This document shows, in pieces, positions 6,142 through 14,883 of a stretch of 15,039 nt of DNA (within the stretch, counting starts at the first letter, position 1; each line of letters begins with the position of its first letter). This DNA comes from Riemerella anatipestifer_E (GTDB lineage Bacteria > Bacteroidota > Bacteroidia > Flavobacteriales > Weeksellaceae), in the NCBI RefSeq assembly GCF_009932355.1, contig NZ_LEKU01000035.1, positions 1 through 15,039 on the forward strand, read 5' to 3'. The notes below the pieces were generated by a model, which was not told the DNA's origin, ran no database searches, and saw nothing but the letters and a program-made list of their open reading frames with translations. The translations under genes were made by a program, and so were the position numbers.

Positions 6142-7436
6142 AAAATATTAAGTTTTTGCATTTGAATTTCGCGAGTTGCATCGACAACATCTACATAAGG
6201 CTTCATAGATTGGTAATCTGAATGCCCTGTCCATTTCATAATAACTTGTATAGGGATACCTTTTGAAATGCATAAACAAATAAATGTTCTTCTTCCTATG
6301 TGAGAAGAAAAATATTCATATTTGGGTTTAGATTCGTCATTTCGCTTATTACCAATAAAATAAGTATGATTAATTGGTTCGTCAATTCCAGCTAGTTTTC
6401 CCAGCTCCTTTAAATATTCATTCATTTTTTGGTTTGAAATAACTGGTAATGCTTTATCTCCATCCAAATTTTCATATTTCTCTAAAATACTTTTTGAAAT
6501 ATCATTAAGCTCAATCACGATAGAATCAGATGTTTTTTTAGTAACAATATATAGTTTTCCATTTTTAACATCAGCTTTTTTAAGCTTTTCAACATCAGAA
6601 TGTCTCAATCCCGTAAAGCAGGTAAATAATAAAACATCTCTTACTCTTTCTAAATATTTTTTTGTAGTGGGTATATTATATTTTCTAATAGCATTTATTT
6701 CTTCTTCAGACAGAAAGATAATGACTTTATCTGTCGTTTTTATTTTAGGTGAAAATTGCTGAAAGTAAAGATTATCACAGTAGCCGAATTTCACAGCAAA
6801 TCTTAAAAACCACTTTATATTTTTCAAATATTTTTTTGTGGTAACATTATTTAGTTTCAATGTATTTGAAAAGTAAGAAAGTAGTTTGGGAAGTCCTTCT
6901 GAATTAAAATCTTCAAATGTTAAGTTTTTATTGAAAGATAAAAGGTGATTTTTTAATGCATTAAATTTCTTGTGAGTATCTAAAGTCCAATTATTCACTT
7001 TCCCAGAATAATCTGTAAAATGATCATATACTTCAAAGAAAGATTTTTCTGGTATTTCTTCTGTTGGAATAACTGTTTTTTTCTTTTTATTTCCCCTATC
7101 TTTACACTGAGCAAAGTATTCTTTCAACTCTAATTTATCTGGAATATTATTCTCAACTTGACATTTAATAAAGAAAGTTTGAATGTCATTTATAAGATTA
7201 CTCAAGTTAGTATTAATTTCTTCTGCTGTTAGACCGTTTGGATTTGTTTTTCCATTCTTAACCAATGATTGGTTTTCATTCCAATCTTTTCTGTCAATTC
7301 TAAAACCAGAGAATAAATTGATTCGGTTTGAGTTATATGTAACTCGAAAAAAAATTGGCACATTTTCATCAATTAAAATACCATCTTTTTTTCTTTTTTC
7401 AAGCTCTATATTTATCTTTCTTTTGATATTAATCAC
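6138..7436 (-). CDS. Tyrosine-recombinase integrase
   Basis: Site-specific recombinases of this family integrate and excise the element through a tyrosine-DNA intermediate. Numbered from GTG at 7436 (432 residues), the N-terminal ~50 residues fit the arm-binding domain of Bacteroidota integrases, with PIFFRVTYNSNRINLFSGFR and a following W. A SAM-like core-binding domain covers about 130-225. The catalytic domain has all expected residues: R278 in FTGLRHSDVEKL, a Lys at 300/301 in VTKKTSD, H379 and R382 in SSHIGRR, H405 in WTGHSD and the nucleophile Y414 in KPYVDV. The gene therefore looks intact. The start is unclear: an in-frame TTG at 7484 adds 16 residues (with GCKFGCK), while the only nearby ATG (7468) is out of frame. 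The product overlaps the next gene by 4 bases. The gene lies at the right end of the element, as expected. Confidence 0.93.
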   Translation of the reverse strand: MINIKRKINIELEKRKKDGILIDENVPIFFRVTYNSNRINLFSGFRIDRKDWNENQSLVKNGKTNPNGLTAEEINTNLSNLINDIQTFFIKCQVENNIPDKLELKEYFAQCKDRGNKKKKTVIPTEEIPEKSFFEVYDHFTDYSGKVNNWTLDTHKKFNALKNHLLSFNKNLTFEDFNSEGLPKLLSYFSNTLKLNNVTTKKYLKNIKWFLRFAVKFGYCDNLYFQQFSPKIKTTDKVIIFLSEEEINAIRKYNIPTTKKYLERVRDVLLFTCFTGLRHSDVEKLKKADVKNGKLYIVTKKTSDSIVIELNDISKSILEKYENLDGDKALPVISNQKMNEYLKELGKLAGIDEPINHTYFIGNKRNDESKPKYEYFSSHIGRRTFICLCISKGIPIQVIMKWTGHSDYQSMKPYVDVVDATREIQMQKLNIL

Positions 7437-7441
7437 ATTAT

Positions 7442-7466
7442 AAATTTTACAGCCAAATTTACAGCC
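7442..7466. repeat. Tandem direct repeat at the integrase 5' end
   Basis: AAATTTTACAGCC (7442-7454) is followed directly by AAATTTACAGCC (7455-7466). The pair lies at the start of the integrase gene, between its TTG and GTG start candidates, and inside the ~150 bases next to the junction where arm-type integrase binding sites are usual. It may instead be a slip duplication that shifted the ATG at 7468 out of frame. Confidence 0.65.
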
Positions 7467-7573
7467 ATTTTTTATGATACACAAATGATATTTTGAAATA
7501 TTATAAAATTCAATCCAATAATAAAATATTGATTTTTAGATATTTTTAAATTTAATGATATTCTAAGGTATAT

Positions 7574-7600
7574 AAGGTTAAAATCCCTGTGGGTCTACAG
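7574..7600 (+). other. Candidate attachment site (tRNA 3'-end-like sequence)
   Basis: Read on the plus strand, AAGGTTAAAATCCCTGT then GGGTCTACAG resembles the T-arm and acceptor end of a tRNA: a 7-base TTAAAAT loop at 7578-7584, CCCTG as the 3' T-stem strand, then seven bases and a discriminator A. No tRNA body precedes it, and the 5' T-stem strand matches poorly. That is what is expected where an element inserted into a tRNA 3' end leaves a duplicated 3' fragment. It stands 138 bases beyond the integrase start and 11 bases before a terminator. The tRNA identity is not established, and the matching copy at the other end is not in the window. Confidence 0.35.
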
Positions 7601-7610
7601 ATTTATAGTG

Positions 7611-7643
7611 AGCGACTGGTTATACATAACCGGTCGCTTTTTT
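7611..7643 (+). terminator. Strong intrinsic terminator at the element/chromosome border
   Basis: AGCGACTGGTTAT (7611-7623) pairs with ATAACCGGTCGCT (7626-7638), 13 base pairs with one G-T wobble and a 2-base loop, followed by six T (7638-7643). No complete gene on the plus strand ends just before it, so it probably belonged to whatever gene (perhaps a tRNA) originally ended at the insertion site. It also insulates the element from the protease operon. The 7485-7757 gap otherwise holds only the candidate attachment site and a promoter-like motif. Confidence 0.8.
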
Positions 7644-7752
7644 ATTTCATCAATATTTTTTTGAGTTCTTTTTACTTGTTGTAGTAATATGATTTTTGTC
7701 TGTTTTTGGTATCTGTTTGTGAGAAAATCATTCTAAAAAGTATATAAAAAGC

Positions 7753-7760
7753 TAAATTTG
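7753..7760 (+). promoter_or_regulatory. Promoter-like -7 element before the metalloprotease operon
   Basis: TAAATTTG matches the Bacteroidota -7 consensus TAnnTTTG exactly. No good -33 TTTG lies at the usual distance; the nearest, at 7716-7719, is too far upstream. If used, transcription would begin within a few bases of the ATG at 7773, which would favour the ATG at 7794 as the start. Confidence 0.3.
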
Positions 7761-7772
7761 CTTTCTTTTTTA

Positions 7773-10364
7773 ATGAAAATAGAATATTGGTTTATGAATT
7801 TAAAGATTTTAGGTTGTTCTGCGTGGTTGTTTTTGTATCCAAATATAGCTTTTGCTCAAAGCAAAGTCTCGTCAAAAGATTCTGTGAAAACAGAGAAAGA
7901 AGATTCTAAAAAAAATGAGGGCTTTGAGTCTTACGAAAAGTTATTGAAAGGAGCAGAAACCAAACAAGGGCTACTCAAAATACATAGAGTAAAGGATAAG
8001 ATTTATTTTGAAATTCCTAACGAAGTGCTAGGGAAAGACCTACTCATCGTAAATAAAATATCGTCTGTACCCGCTCCCATCAATAATGCTGGGATTAACA
8101 AGGGGATGAACTATGAGAATAAAATCATCAGATTTTATAAAGACACTACCAATAAAAAGGTGTGGGTAAAAACTTTTGACCCGCAAATTACCGTTAATCC
8201 ACAAGATAATATTTCGGCTTCGGTAAAGGATAATTACGGAGAGTCTATAGTGGAAGGTTTTGAAATTAAAACTCTAGGAAAAGACTCCACAGCGGTAATT
8301 CAGGTAAATAATGTCTTTGACGGAAACGCCAAAAGTTTTAACAATCTGTTTGATAATATCGGTATGGGGGGAAGCGTAAGAACCAAAGATTCTTACATAG
8401 ACGAGGTAAAGGCTTTTCCTAATAATGTGGTGGTAAAGTCTTATTTCAGTACCCAAATTTCAGAGGGGAAAACTTCTGCCGAAAAAGCCGATTTAACGGT
8501 GGGGACTACCACTAATATTGTGCTATTGCCAGAGCCTATGGTAGGGCGTTTTTCGGACGATAGGGTAGGGTATTTTACGACGCCTAAGATGTACTTTACA
8601 GATAGTCAGCAAAAGGTAGAACAGAGAGAACTCATTACTAGATGGCGATTAGAACCTAAAGCGGAAGACGAAGTAAGATACCTTAGAGGAGAATTGGTAG
8701 AGCCTAAAAAACCGATTGTTTATTATATAGACCCAGCTACACCGAAACAATGGCAACAAGCCATTATAGATGGAGTACACGATTGGAATAAAGCATTTGA
8801 AAAGGCAGGGTTCAAAAATGTAATTTCAGCGAAATTGCCAGACCCTAATGATAAAGAGTTTGATGTAGATGATGTTCGCTACTCCGTAATCACTTATGCA
8901 GCCTCTTCTATGGCGAATGCTATGGGCCCATCGGTAGTAGACCCTAGAACGGGGGAAATCTTGGAGTCTGATATTATATGGTGGCACAATGTGATGACTT
9001 TGCTACAGTCTTGGATGAGAGTTCAAACAGGAATTATAGACCCACAGGTGAGAGGAAATAAATTCCCAAACGATAAGATGGCGAATGCTATTCGGTTCGT
9101 GTCCTCTCACGAGGTAGGGCATACCTTTGGGCTTAAACATAATATGGGGTCTTCGTTTGCATTCCCAGTAGAGTCTTTGCGTTCACCTGAATTTACGGAG
9201 AAAATGGGAGGTACAGCTCCTTCTATTATGGACTATGCTAGATTTAACTATGTGGCACAAGAGGGTGATGGCGTGAAACAAATCACTCCAAAAATAGGAG
9301 TTTATGATGAGTTTGCCATTAACTGGGGTTACCGTTGGACGGGTAAAAAGACGCCTCAAGAAGAATTGCCAATCACGCAAAAATGGATAGAGAAACATCA
9401 AGGAGACCCACTCTATTTCTACGGAGCACAACAAGAGGAGACGGTAGATCCTCGCTCGCAAGCAGAAGACTTGGGCGATAATGCGATGAAAGCAGGGGAG
9501 TATGGCATCATCAATCTAAAGAAAACCCTACCAAACCTCATAGAATGGAGTACCAAAAATGGAGAAAACTACAACGAAGCGAAGTCTTTTTACAACCAAG
9601 TGATTAACCAATGGTATGTTTATAACAATCACGTGTTGGCTAATATTGGAGGGATTTACCTTAATCCTACCGTTAAGGGCAACCAGCAGAGTTCTTATAT
9701 ACCTGTACCATACGAAACACAAAAAGAGGCTTTGGTGTTTATAAAAAAACACATACTGACTTTGCCAGAATGGTTATTTTTATCTCCATTGAACCAAAAA
9801 ATCCGTCCAGCTAAAAACACACCTAAAGGACTGGTGGATCAGTCGCCGTACAATGTGTTTAGAGAGAAACAAGCCGCTATTTTGTACGGGCTTATGAATG
9901 ATAATAAGCTCCTAAGAATATTAGAATTTGAGTTTCTTAATCATCAAAAAGTGATGACGGTAGCCGAACTGTTCAACGATTTAAGAGAATTTATTTTTAG
10001 TAAATCAATTAAAAAACAGCCTTTGAACATCGCTGAAAGAATGACGCAAAAAAACTACATAGATGCCCTCATTATAGACACGCAGAGAATGTACGAGAAA
10101 ACGGAAAAGGGCATCTTTAGTCCAATGCCAATGATGTGCGATTATGCTTGTGGTCATAATCATTTGGATAAAGCAGACGAACGGAATTTAGAATTTTATT
10201 TTGATGGAATGAAACGATTGTCGGAAGTAGGTTCTGCCAAAAGAGCGGAGCTGATAAAGGTACGAGCAATCATCTCAAAAGCAATGAACAAAGCCGATAA
10301 CGATACGCAAAGTCATTATCAAGATATGATGGTAAGATTAAATAAAGCATTGGGTAATAACTGA
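7773..10364 (+). CDS. Secreted zinc-dependent metalloprotease (DUF5117/DUF4953 type)
   Basis: This 863-residue protein cleaves protein substrates outside the cytoplasm. It has a signal peptide (MNLKILGCSAWLFLYPN, then IAFAQ) and the metzincin zinc motif HEVGHTFGLKH with H446, E447, H450, G453 and H456. A Met-turn-like SIMDYARFNY follows with M486. The region after the signal, GLLKIHRVKDKIYFEIPNE with LGKDLLIVNKIS, is typical of the DUF5118/DUF5117 N-terminal domains, and the stretch after the active site fits DUF4953, so the architecture is complete. Start choice: ATG 7773 or ATG 7794; the latter gives the more conventional signal peptide. A TTG at 7758 lies in the promoter-like motif. Only 21 bases separate its stop from the SusC-type gene, so the three genes form an operon and the protease probably feeds peptides to the transporter. 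The substrate is unknown. Confidence 0.92.
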   Translation: MKIEYWFMNLKILGCSAWLFLYPNIAFAQSKVSSKDSVKTEKEDSKKNEGFESYEKLLKGAETKQGLLKIHRVKDKIYFEIPNEVLGKDLLIVNKISSVPAPINNAGINKGMNYENKIIRFYKDTTNKKVWVKTFDPQITVNPQDNISASVKDNYGESIVEGFEIKTLGKDSTAVIQVNNVFDGNAKSFNNLFDNIGMGGSVRTKDSYIDEVKAFPNNVVVKSYFSTQISEGKTSAEKADLTVGTTTNIVLLPEPMVGRFSDDRVGYFTTPKMYFTDSQQKVEQRELITRWRLEPKAEDEVRYLRGELVEPKKPIVYYIDPATPKQWQQAIIDGVHDWNKAFEKAGFKNVISAKLPDPNDKEFDVDDVRYSVITYAASSMANAMGPSVVDPRTGEILESDIIWWHNVMTLLQSWMRVQTGIIDPQVRGNKFPNDKMANAIRFVSSHEVGHTFGLKHNMGSSFAFPVESLRSPEFTEKMGGTAPSIMDYARFNYVAQEGDGVKQITPKIGVYDEFAINWGYRWTGKKTPQEELPITQKWIEKHQGDPLYFYGAQQEETVDPRSQAEDLGDNAMKAGEYGIINLKKTLPNLIEWSTKNGENYNEAKSFYNQVINQWYVYNNHVLANIGGIYLNPTVKGNQQSSYIPVPYETQKEALVFIKKHILTLPEWLFLSPLNQKIRPAKNTPKGLVDQSPYNVFREKQAAILYGLMNDNKLLRILEFEFLNHQKVMTVAELFNDLREFIFSKSIKKQPLNIAERMTQKNYIDALIIDTQRMYEKTEKGIFSPMPMMCDYACGHNHLDKADERNLEFYFDGMKRLSEVGSAKRAELIKVRAIISKAMNKADNDTQSHYQDMMVRLNKALGNN

Positions 10365-10385
10365 AATTGATAAAAAACAAGATAT

Positions 10386-13300
10386 ATGAAAACAAAATTA
10401 CTATTAACTCTTTTGCCAGGGGTATTCTTCGCACAGAATACCATAACCGATACGGTTCAAAATAAAGAGAGAAAGATAGAAGAAGTGGTTTTAACAGGTT
10501 TTCAAAAGATTGAAAAAAGTAAACTAACCTCTTCTGTAGGTGTAGTAAAAATGAAGGCTATTGAACAAAAAGCCACCGCCTCTGTGGATCAAATGCTACA
10601 AGGTAAAGTAGCAGGGGTAATGATTACACCAGCCTCTGGAGCACCTGGGCAGATAGCTCCTGTGCGTGTGAGAGGTACGGCATCGCTTTCGGGTTCTACA
10701 GACCCACTTTGGGTGGTGGACGGAATGCCCCTAGAAGGAAACCAAGCTCCTGCCTACAATGTGGGACAAGACATCAATGAGCTTAAAAATTATTCTATCG
10801 CAGGGTTCAACCCAGAAGATATAGAAGATATTACGGTGCTTAAAGATGCGTCAGCAACCGCTATTTATGGTGCTAGGGCAGCCAATGGGGTTATTTTGGT
10901 AACTACTAAAAGTGGTAAAAAAGGAAGAATGAGCATCAATTTTTCATCAAATACTTTTGTGAGCTTAAGACCAGATTTCTCTAGACTTAATCTGATGAAT
11001 GCCTCTCAAAAAGTAGATATGGAATTGATGATGGCGGAAAGAGCCGACCTAGACAATTATAGAAAAGATAATGGAGCGGTGTCTAGAATTTTAACTGCTA
11101 ATAACGACTGGGATTCTTTTAGAAATGGAGGCTTCTCGGCACTTAGTCCTCTTTCGCAAAAGCAAATCAATGAGCTTAGAAATACCAATACCAATTGGGG
11201 CAATTTGCTTTATAGAAATGTGGTTAATCAGCAACAAGCCGTGAGTATCACAGGTGGTTTAGATAATTACAGCTACTATGCTTCTTTTGGATATTACGAC
11301 GAAAAATCTACCGTGATAGGTTCAGGATTTAATAGATTTAACCTTACCCTAAAAAATAATTATAAGGTAAGCGATAAGCTTAATTTAGGCTTATCTATAT
11401 TCGGAACTTCCACTAAACAGACTTCGTTTTTGTCGGATTCGGGGAGCTACACTACGCCTACTTATTACTCCAGAACCGCTAATCCTTACTTAGCACCTAG
11501 AGATGCTAACGGAAATTATATCTACGACCGAGATATAAACTATGTGGAAAGCTTTTCGGGTAATGATACTAGAATTCCGTACAACTATATAGAGGAAAGA
11601 GAGAATACCAGATATTCATTAGCGAATAAATCGTTAAGAACTATTTTAGATGTTAATTATAAAATCATTAAAGGTTTAGAATACCGCTCTCAATTTGGAT
11701 TATTGATAGGTACAGGCGAAACTGAACGTTATGCTTCGGCAGAAACTTACCTTATGAGAAGACGAATAGCAGAAAGTATCCAGTCGTCTACCAATACTTC
11801 GTTTTTACCGAATGGAGATTATTTCCAAAGAACCAACTCTAATGATTTTGAATATAACTTCAGAAATATACTAGAATATAGCCCTAGATTTGGCAATCAC
11901 GATTTGAATGTATTGGCAGGGTCTGAAATCAGAAAAACCAGATACTACGATATGATGAGCCAAATGTATGGCTACAATCCAAGGACTAAAACATCGGTTC
12001 CTGTAAATTTACCAGATAGCCAAGCTACTTCGCCAATCTATATTCCTAATAGAGATACCGAAGTAGAAAACTCTTTTGCCTCTTTCTTTGGGACTTTATC
12101 ATACACTTATGCTAAAAAATATACTTTCTTTGGTAGTGTGAGATATGACGGGACTAACTTCTTTGGTGCAGAAACCAACAAGAGATGGAACCCTATCTGG
12201 GCAGCTTCGGTGGCGTGGAATGTTAAGAATGAAAACTTCCTAAAAGACAACGCTACCATTAGTATGTTTAAGCTAAGAGGGTCGTATGGTCTTCAAGGAA
12301 ATATTGATAGAGGTACTTCGCCTTATTTCAGAGGTACTTATGGTAACACTAGAATTTTAAATACTGCGGAAACTACCATAGTACACGATGGAGCTCCGAA
12401 CCCACTTTTAAGATGGGAAAGAACAGCCACTAAAGATGTGGGATTAGACTTTGGATTATGGAACAACCGAGTTAATTTCACTTTAGATTTATACGAGAGA
12501 AAGGGAACTGATATTATGGGAGTTAAAGAACTTCCGTTAGAGACAGGTTTCTCTTTGTCTAATGTCAATTGGGCAAGTCTAACGAATAGAGGTTTTGAAT
12601 TTTCACTCATAACTAATAACATCAATACCGATAAATTCAAATGGACAACTACCTTCAATATTTCCGCGAATAGAAGTAATATTGATGAGGTAAATGATGG
12701 TAGATATACTTTCTTACCTTCGGGGAAAGGCTATCCTGTAAATGCAGTTTTCGGTATTAAAACGGCAGGTCTTGATGCTAATGGACTTCCGTTATTCTAT
12801 GATAAGAGCGGAAATGTAGTGTCTGCTGTGGACTTCTACAAAATATCAGACCCTTGGGGAATAGGCTATGTGGCGAGTGAGTATTCTCAAGACCAAATGA
12901 AAAATTGGTTTAGTTATCTAGGAGACAGAGACCCTAAATACTTTGGAGGGATTACCAATACTTTCAATATAGGTAATTGGGATTTAAATATTGCGGCATC
13001 TTTCAATATTAAACAAACGGTATTGGGTAGAGCTCCGTACAACTTTACGGCTATAGATAGAGGGCTTAATGCTTCTGCGGATATTCTAAATGCTTGGACG
13101 CCTAACAACACTTCATCTACTTTGCCAAGAATTATTGGGGCAGATACCGTGCCTGGGCAAGAGGTGGTTTATGGTTGGTTTGCTAATTGGGACCCAACAA
13201 ATTCTTACAACTATTTTGATTTATGGGCTAAAGAGATGAGCTTCATCAGAATCAATAATATAAGATTAGGGTACAACTTACCAGCGGATTTACTAAAAGG

Positions 13301-13457
13301 TGCAGGGATAAAGTCTATGAGATTATCTTTGGAAGGAAGAAATTTATTAGTCTTCAGTAATGGACACAAAAACTTCTTTGACCCAGAAACCTACGGTAAC
13401 ATCTATGCACAACCTATACAGAAAGCCCTCGTATTTGGTCTTAATGTAGGGTTTTAA
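10386..13457 (+). CDS. SusC/RagA-type TonB-linked outer-membrane transporter
   Basis: A 1023-residue TonB-dependent receptor that would import a bulky nutrient across the outer membrane with its SusD partner. It has a signal peptide (MKTKLLLTLLPGVFFAQ). Residues 31-39 hold IEEVVLTGF, the usual Bacteroidota motif just before the plug. The plug follows: LQGKVAGV (71-78), APVRVRGTAS (91-100), LWVVDGMPL (108-116) and VLKDASATAIYGARAANGVI (151-170) with TTKSGK. The remainder is a beta-barrel that ends LVFGLNVGF, with the aromatic C-terminal residue usual in outer-membrane barrels. The carboxypeptidase-like domain that classic SusC proteins have before the plug is absent: only about 14 residues separate signal and motif. 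The gene is 22 bases upstream of the SusD-type gene. Given the protease at the head of the operon, a peptide or protein-derived substrate is more likely than a glycan, but this is inference. Confidence 0.95.
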   Translation: MKTKLLLTLLPGVFFAQNTITDTVQNKERKIEEVVLTGFQKIEKSKLTSSVGVVKMKAIEQKATASVDQMLQGKVAGVMITPASGAPGQIAPVRVRGTASLSGSTDPLWVVDGMPLEGNQAPAYNVGQDINELKNYSIAGFNPEDIEDITVLKDASATAIYGARAANGVILVTTKSGKKGRMSINFSSNTFVSLRPDFSRLNLMNASQKVDMELMMAERADLDNYRKDNGAVSRILTANNDWDSFRNGGFSALSPLSQKQINELRNTNTNWGNLLYRNVVNQQQAVSITGGLDNYSYYASFGYYDEKSTVIGSGFNRFNLTLKNNYKVSDKLNLGLSIFGTSTKQTSFLSDSGSYTTPTYYSRTANPYLAPRDANGNYIYDRDINYVESFSGNDTRIPYNYIEERENTRYSLANKSLRTILDVNYKIIKGLEYRSQFGLLIGTGETERYASAETYLMRRRIAESIQSSTNTSFLPNGDYFQRTNSNDFEYNFRNILEYSPRFGNHDLNVLAGSEIRKTRYYDMMSQMYGYNPRTKTSVPVNLPDSQATSPIYIPNRDTEVENSFASFFGTLSYTYAKKYTFFGSVRYDGTNFFGAETNKRWNPIWAASVAWNVKNENFLKDNATISMFKLRGSYGLQGNIDRGTSPYFRGTYGNTRILNTAETTIVHDGAPNPLLRWERTATKDVGLDFGLWNNRVNFTLDLYERKGTDIMGVKELPLETGFSLSNVNWASLTNRGFEFSLITNNINTDKFKWTTTFNISANRSNIDEVNDGRYTFLPSGKGYPVNAVFGIKTAGLDANGLPLFYDKSGNVVSAVDFYKISDPWGIGYVASEYSQDQMKNWFSYLGDRDPKYFGGITNTFNIGNWDLNIAASFNIKQTVLGRAPYNFTAIDRGLNASADILNAWTPNNTSSTLPRIIGADTVPGQEVVYGWFANWDPTNSYNYFDLWAKEMSFIRINNIRLGYNLPADLLKGAGIKSMRLSLEGRNLLVFSNGHKNFFDPETYGNIYAQPIQKALVFGLNVGF

Positions 13458-13479
13458 TTTAACTTAATAATTTAATAAA

Positions 13480-14796
13480 ATGAAATCAACAATAAAAACT
13501 TTATTCATCGCAACCTCGCTATCTTTGGGTGTGGTTTCTTGCGAAAGATATTTAGATATAGTACCTACAGGGAAAGTAGTACCACAGACAGAGGAAGATT
13601 TTAGAGCTTTGCTTACGAGAGCGTATCAAATTTACCCTCAACACAAAGCATTGCTCAATCTTAAATCTGATGAGGTAAAGGCAGCCAACTCTTCCGAATA
13701 TTTGAAAGCGATATTCACTTGGGGAGAAGCGAATGCCACGCCAGGTTCTACCGAAGTGCCTTATGCATCTTTATACGAAACTATTTTCTACACCAATTAT
13801 ATTATAGAAAATGCTTATAAATATGTTGGTAAAAATGAAAATACCAACCAAATATTAGGGGAAGCTTATGCTTTGAGAGCTTATGTTTACTTTGAACTTA
13901 TCGGAATTTATGCTCCAGCTTATAACGGAAGCAATGGTTCTACATTAGCCGTTCCTTTGGTAACGGAAGTTAATTTGGAAGGCAGTTTTCCTAAAGCTAC
14001 TTTAGATGCGGTTTATAATCAAATATTTTCGGATATAGCCACTTCGGAACAGCTACTAAATCAAGATAAGTTTTCTGCTGGGCTTAATTACAGATTCACA
14101 ACCACGGCTTTACACGCGTTTAAAGCTAGAGTGTATCAGTATAGAAAAGATTGGGCTAATGCTTTAAAGGAAGCAAACCAAGCACTGGCTTTGAATTCTA
14201 ATTTGGAGGATTTTAATAATTTCAGCGTTTTACCTAGCAGTTATACTTCTACGGAATCTATTATGAACCTTGATTTGCCAGTAGTGCCGAGTACCTACTC
14301 TTTCTCCAGAGCGAGTAATGAGCATATTGCTTTATTTGATAAAACTAATGACCTTCGTTTTTCTAAGTATTTTAAACAAAACGGAAGCAATTGGCAAACT
14401 TTAAAATATAATGCAGGTTCTAGTGCGTATAAATGCACATTCCGTGTGGCAGAAGTTCTTTTGATAAAGGCAGAAGCACAGGCGATGCTAGATAAAGTAC
14501 CCGAGTCTAAAGCAACGCTTATCTCATTAGCTGAAAAAAGATACAACGCTGTGGGGTTGGCTAATTTTAAAAACAAAATAAACGGTTTGTCTGATACCGA
14601 TTATTACACGGAATTACTTAATGAAAGAGCGAGAGAGCTTTCGTTTGAAGGTTTGCGTTGGCAAGATTTAAGACGAACCAATCAACCTGAAATTACACAC
14701 ATTTTTGGTGGGGAAACCTTTAAATTAGAGCAAAGCGATGCGAGATATACCGTTCCTTTCCCTAAGGAAGCAAGGCTGAAGAACCCAGAATTGTAA
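13480..14796 (+). CDS. SusD/RagB-type surface nutrient-binding lipoprotein
   Basis: The lid partner of the SusC-type transporter, tethered to the outer surface by a lipid. The lipoprotein signal is clear: MKSTIKTLFIATSLSLGVVS then C21, followed by ERYLDIVPTGK, the usual SusD beginning. Tetratricopeptide-like helical pairs fill the middle, for example ALRAYVYFELIGIYAPAYNG and HAFKARVYQYRKDWANALKE with NQALAL. The C-terminal family signature RELSFEGLRWQDLRR is at 385-399. At 438 residues it is at the compact end of the family, but signal, core and C-terminal motif are all present, so it appears complete. It is the last gene of the operon and is followed by a terminator 15 bases after the stop. 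Confidence 0.95.
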   Translation: MKSTIKTLFIATSLSLGVVSCERYLDIVPTGKVVPQTEEDFRALLTRAYQIYPQHKALLNLKSDEVKAANSSEYLKAIFTWGEANATPGSTEVPYASLYETIFYTNYIIENAYKYVGKNENTNQILGEAYALRAYVYFELIGIYAPAYNGSNGSTLAVPLVTEVNLEGSFPKATLDAVYNQIFSDIATSEQLLNQDKFSAGLNYRFTTTALHAFKARVYQYRKDWANALKEANQALALNSNLEDFNNFSVLPSSYTSTESIMNLDLPVVPSTYSFSRASNEHIALFDKTNDLRFSKYFKQNGSNWQTLKYNAGSSAYKCTFRVAEVLLIKAEAQAMLDKVPESKATLISLAEKRYNAVGLANFKNKINGLSDTDYYTELLNERARELSFEGLRWQDLRRTNQPEITHIFGGETFKLEQSDARYTVPFPKEARLKNPEL

Positions 14797-14811
14797 TATC
14801 AGAATAAAAAT

Positions 14812-14842
14812 AAAACGGGGCATTTTCAAGATGTCCCGTTTT
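14812..14842 (+). terminator. Terminator of the protease-SusC-SusD operon
   Basis: AAAACGGGGCAT (14812-14823) pairs with ATGTCCCGTTTT (14831-14842) over 12 positions with one G-T wobble and a 7-base loop. It lies 15 bases after the SusD-type stop. The second IS256 copy begins 13 bases further on, so the IS landed just outside the operon without breaking it. Confidence 0.8.
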
Positions 14843-14883
14843 ATAAATTATCAAAGTAGTATCTCACAAAGTGTGTAAAGTTT

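Larger units (their letters stand above)
186..7600 (-). mobile_element. Integrative mobilizable element (approximate extent)
   Basis: Eight minus-strand genes form one block: tyrosine integrase, unknown protein, DUF3853-like protein, VapE-like ATPase, decayed primase, MobC-like protein, relaxase and a membrane coiled-coil protein. This gene set is the usual make-up of Bacteroidota mobilizable elements that encode integration, replication and mobilization but borrow a conjugation apparatus. No VirD4/TraG coupling protein and no type IV secretion gene is present. The right edge is placed at the tRNA-like sequence and terminator beyond the integrase (about 7574-7643). The left edge is not visible: the IS256 copy ending at 185 sits against or inside the element, and no repeat of the right junction is found in bases 186-255. 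The extent is therefore approximate and the element may continue left of the window. Confidence 0.75.

Noticed and set aside
7574..7600. A complete tRNA gene
   Set aside because: Only the T-loop and acceptor-like end are visible. The preceding A/T-rich bases form no anticodon or D arm and the 5' T-stem pairs poorly.
9183..9752. Minus-strand open frames inside the metalloprotease
   Set aside because: They are shadows of a well-supported gene with the zinc motif in the other frame and have no start context or family features.
12338..13111. Minus-strand open frames inside the SusC-type gene
   Set aside because: They are antisense to the beta-barrel coding sequence and show no independent coding signal.
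186..14855. Composite transposon defined by the two IS256 copies
   Set aside because: Two direct IS copies flank the region, but it contains an element with its own integrase plus ordinary chromosomal genes; the bracket is more simply two separate insertions. No target duplication can be checked here.
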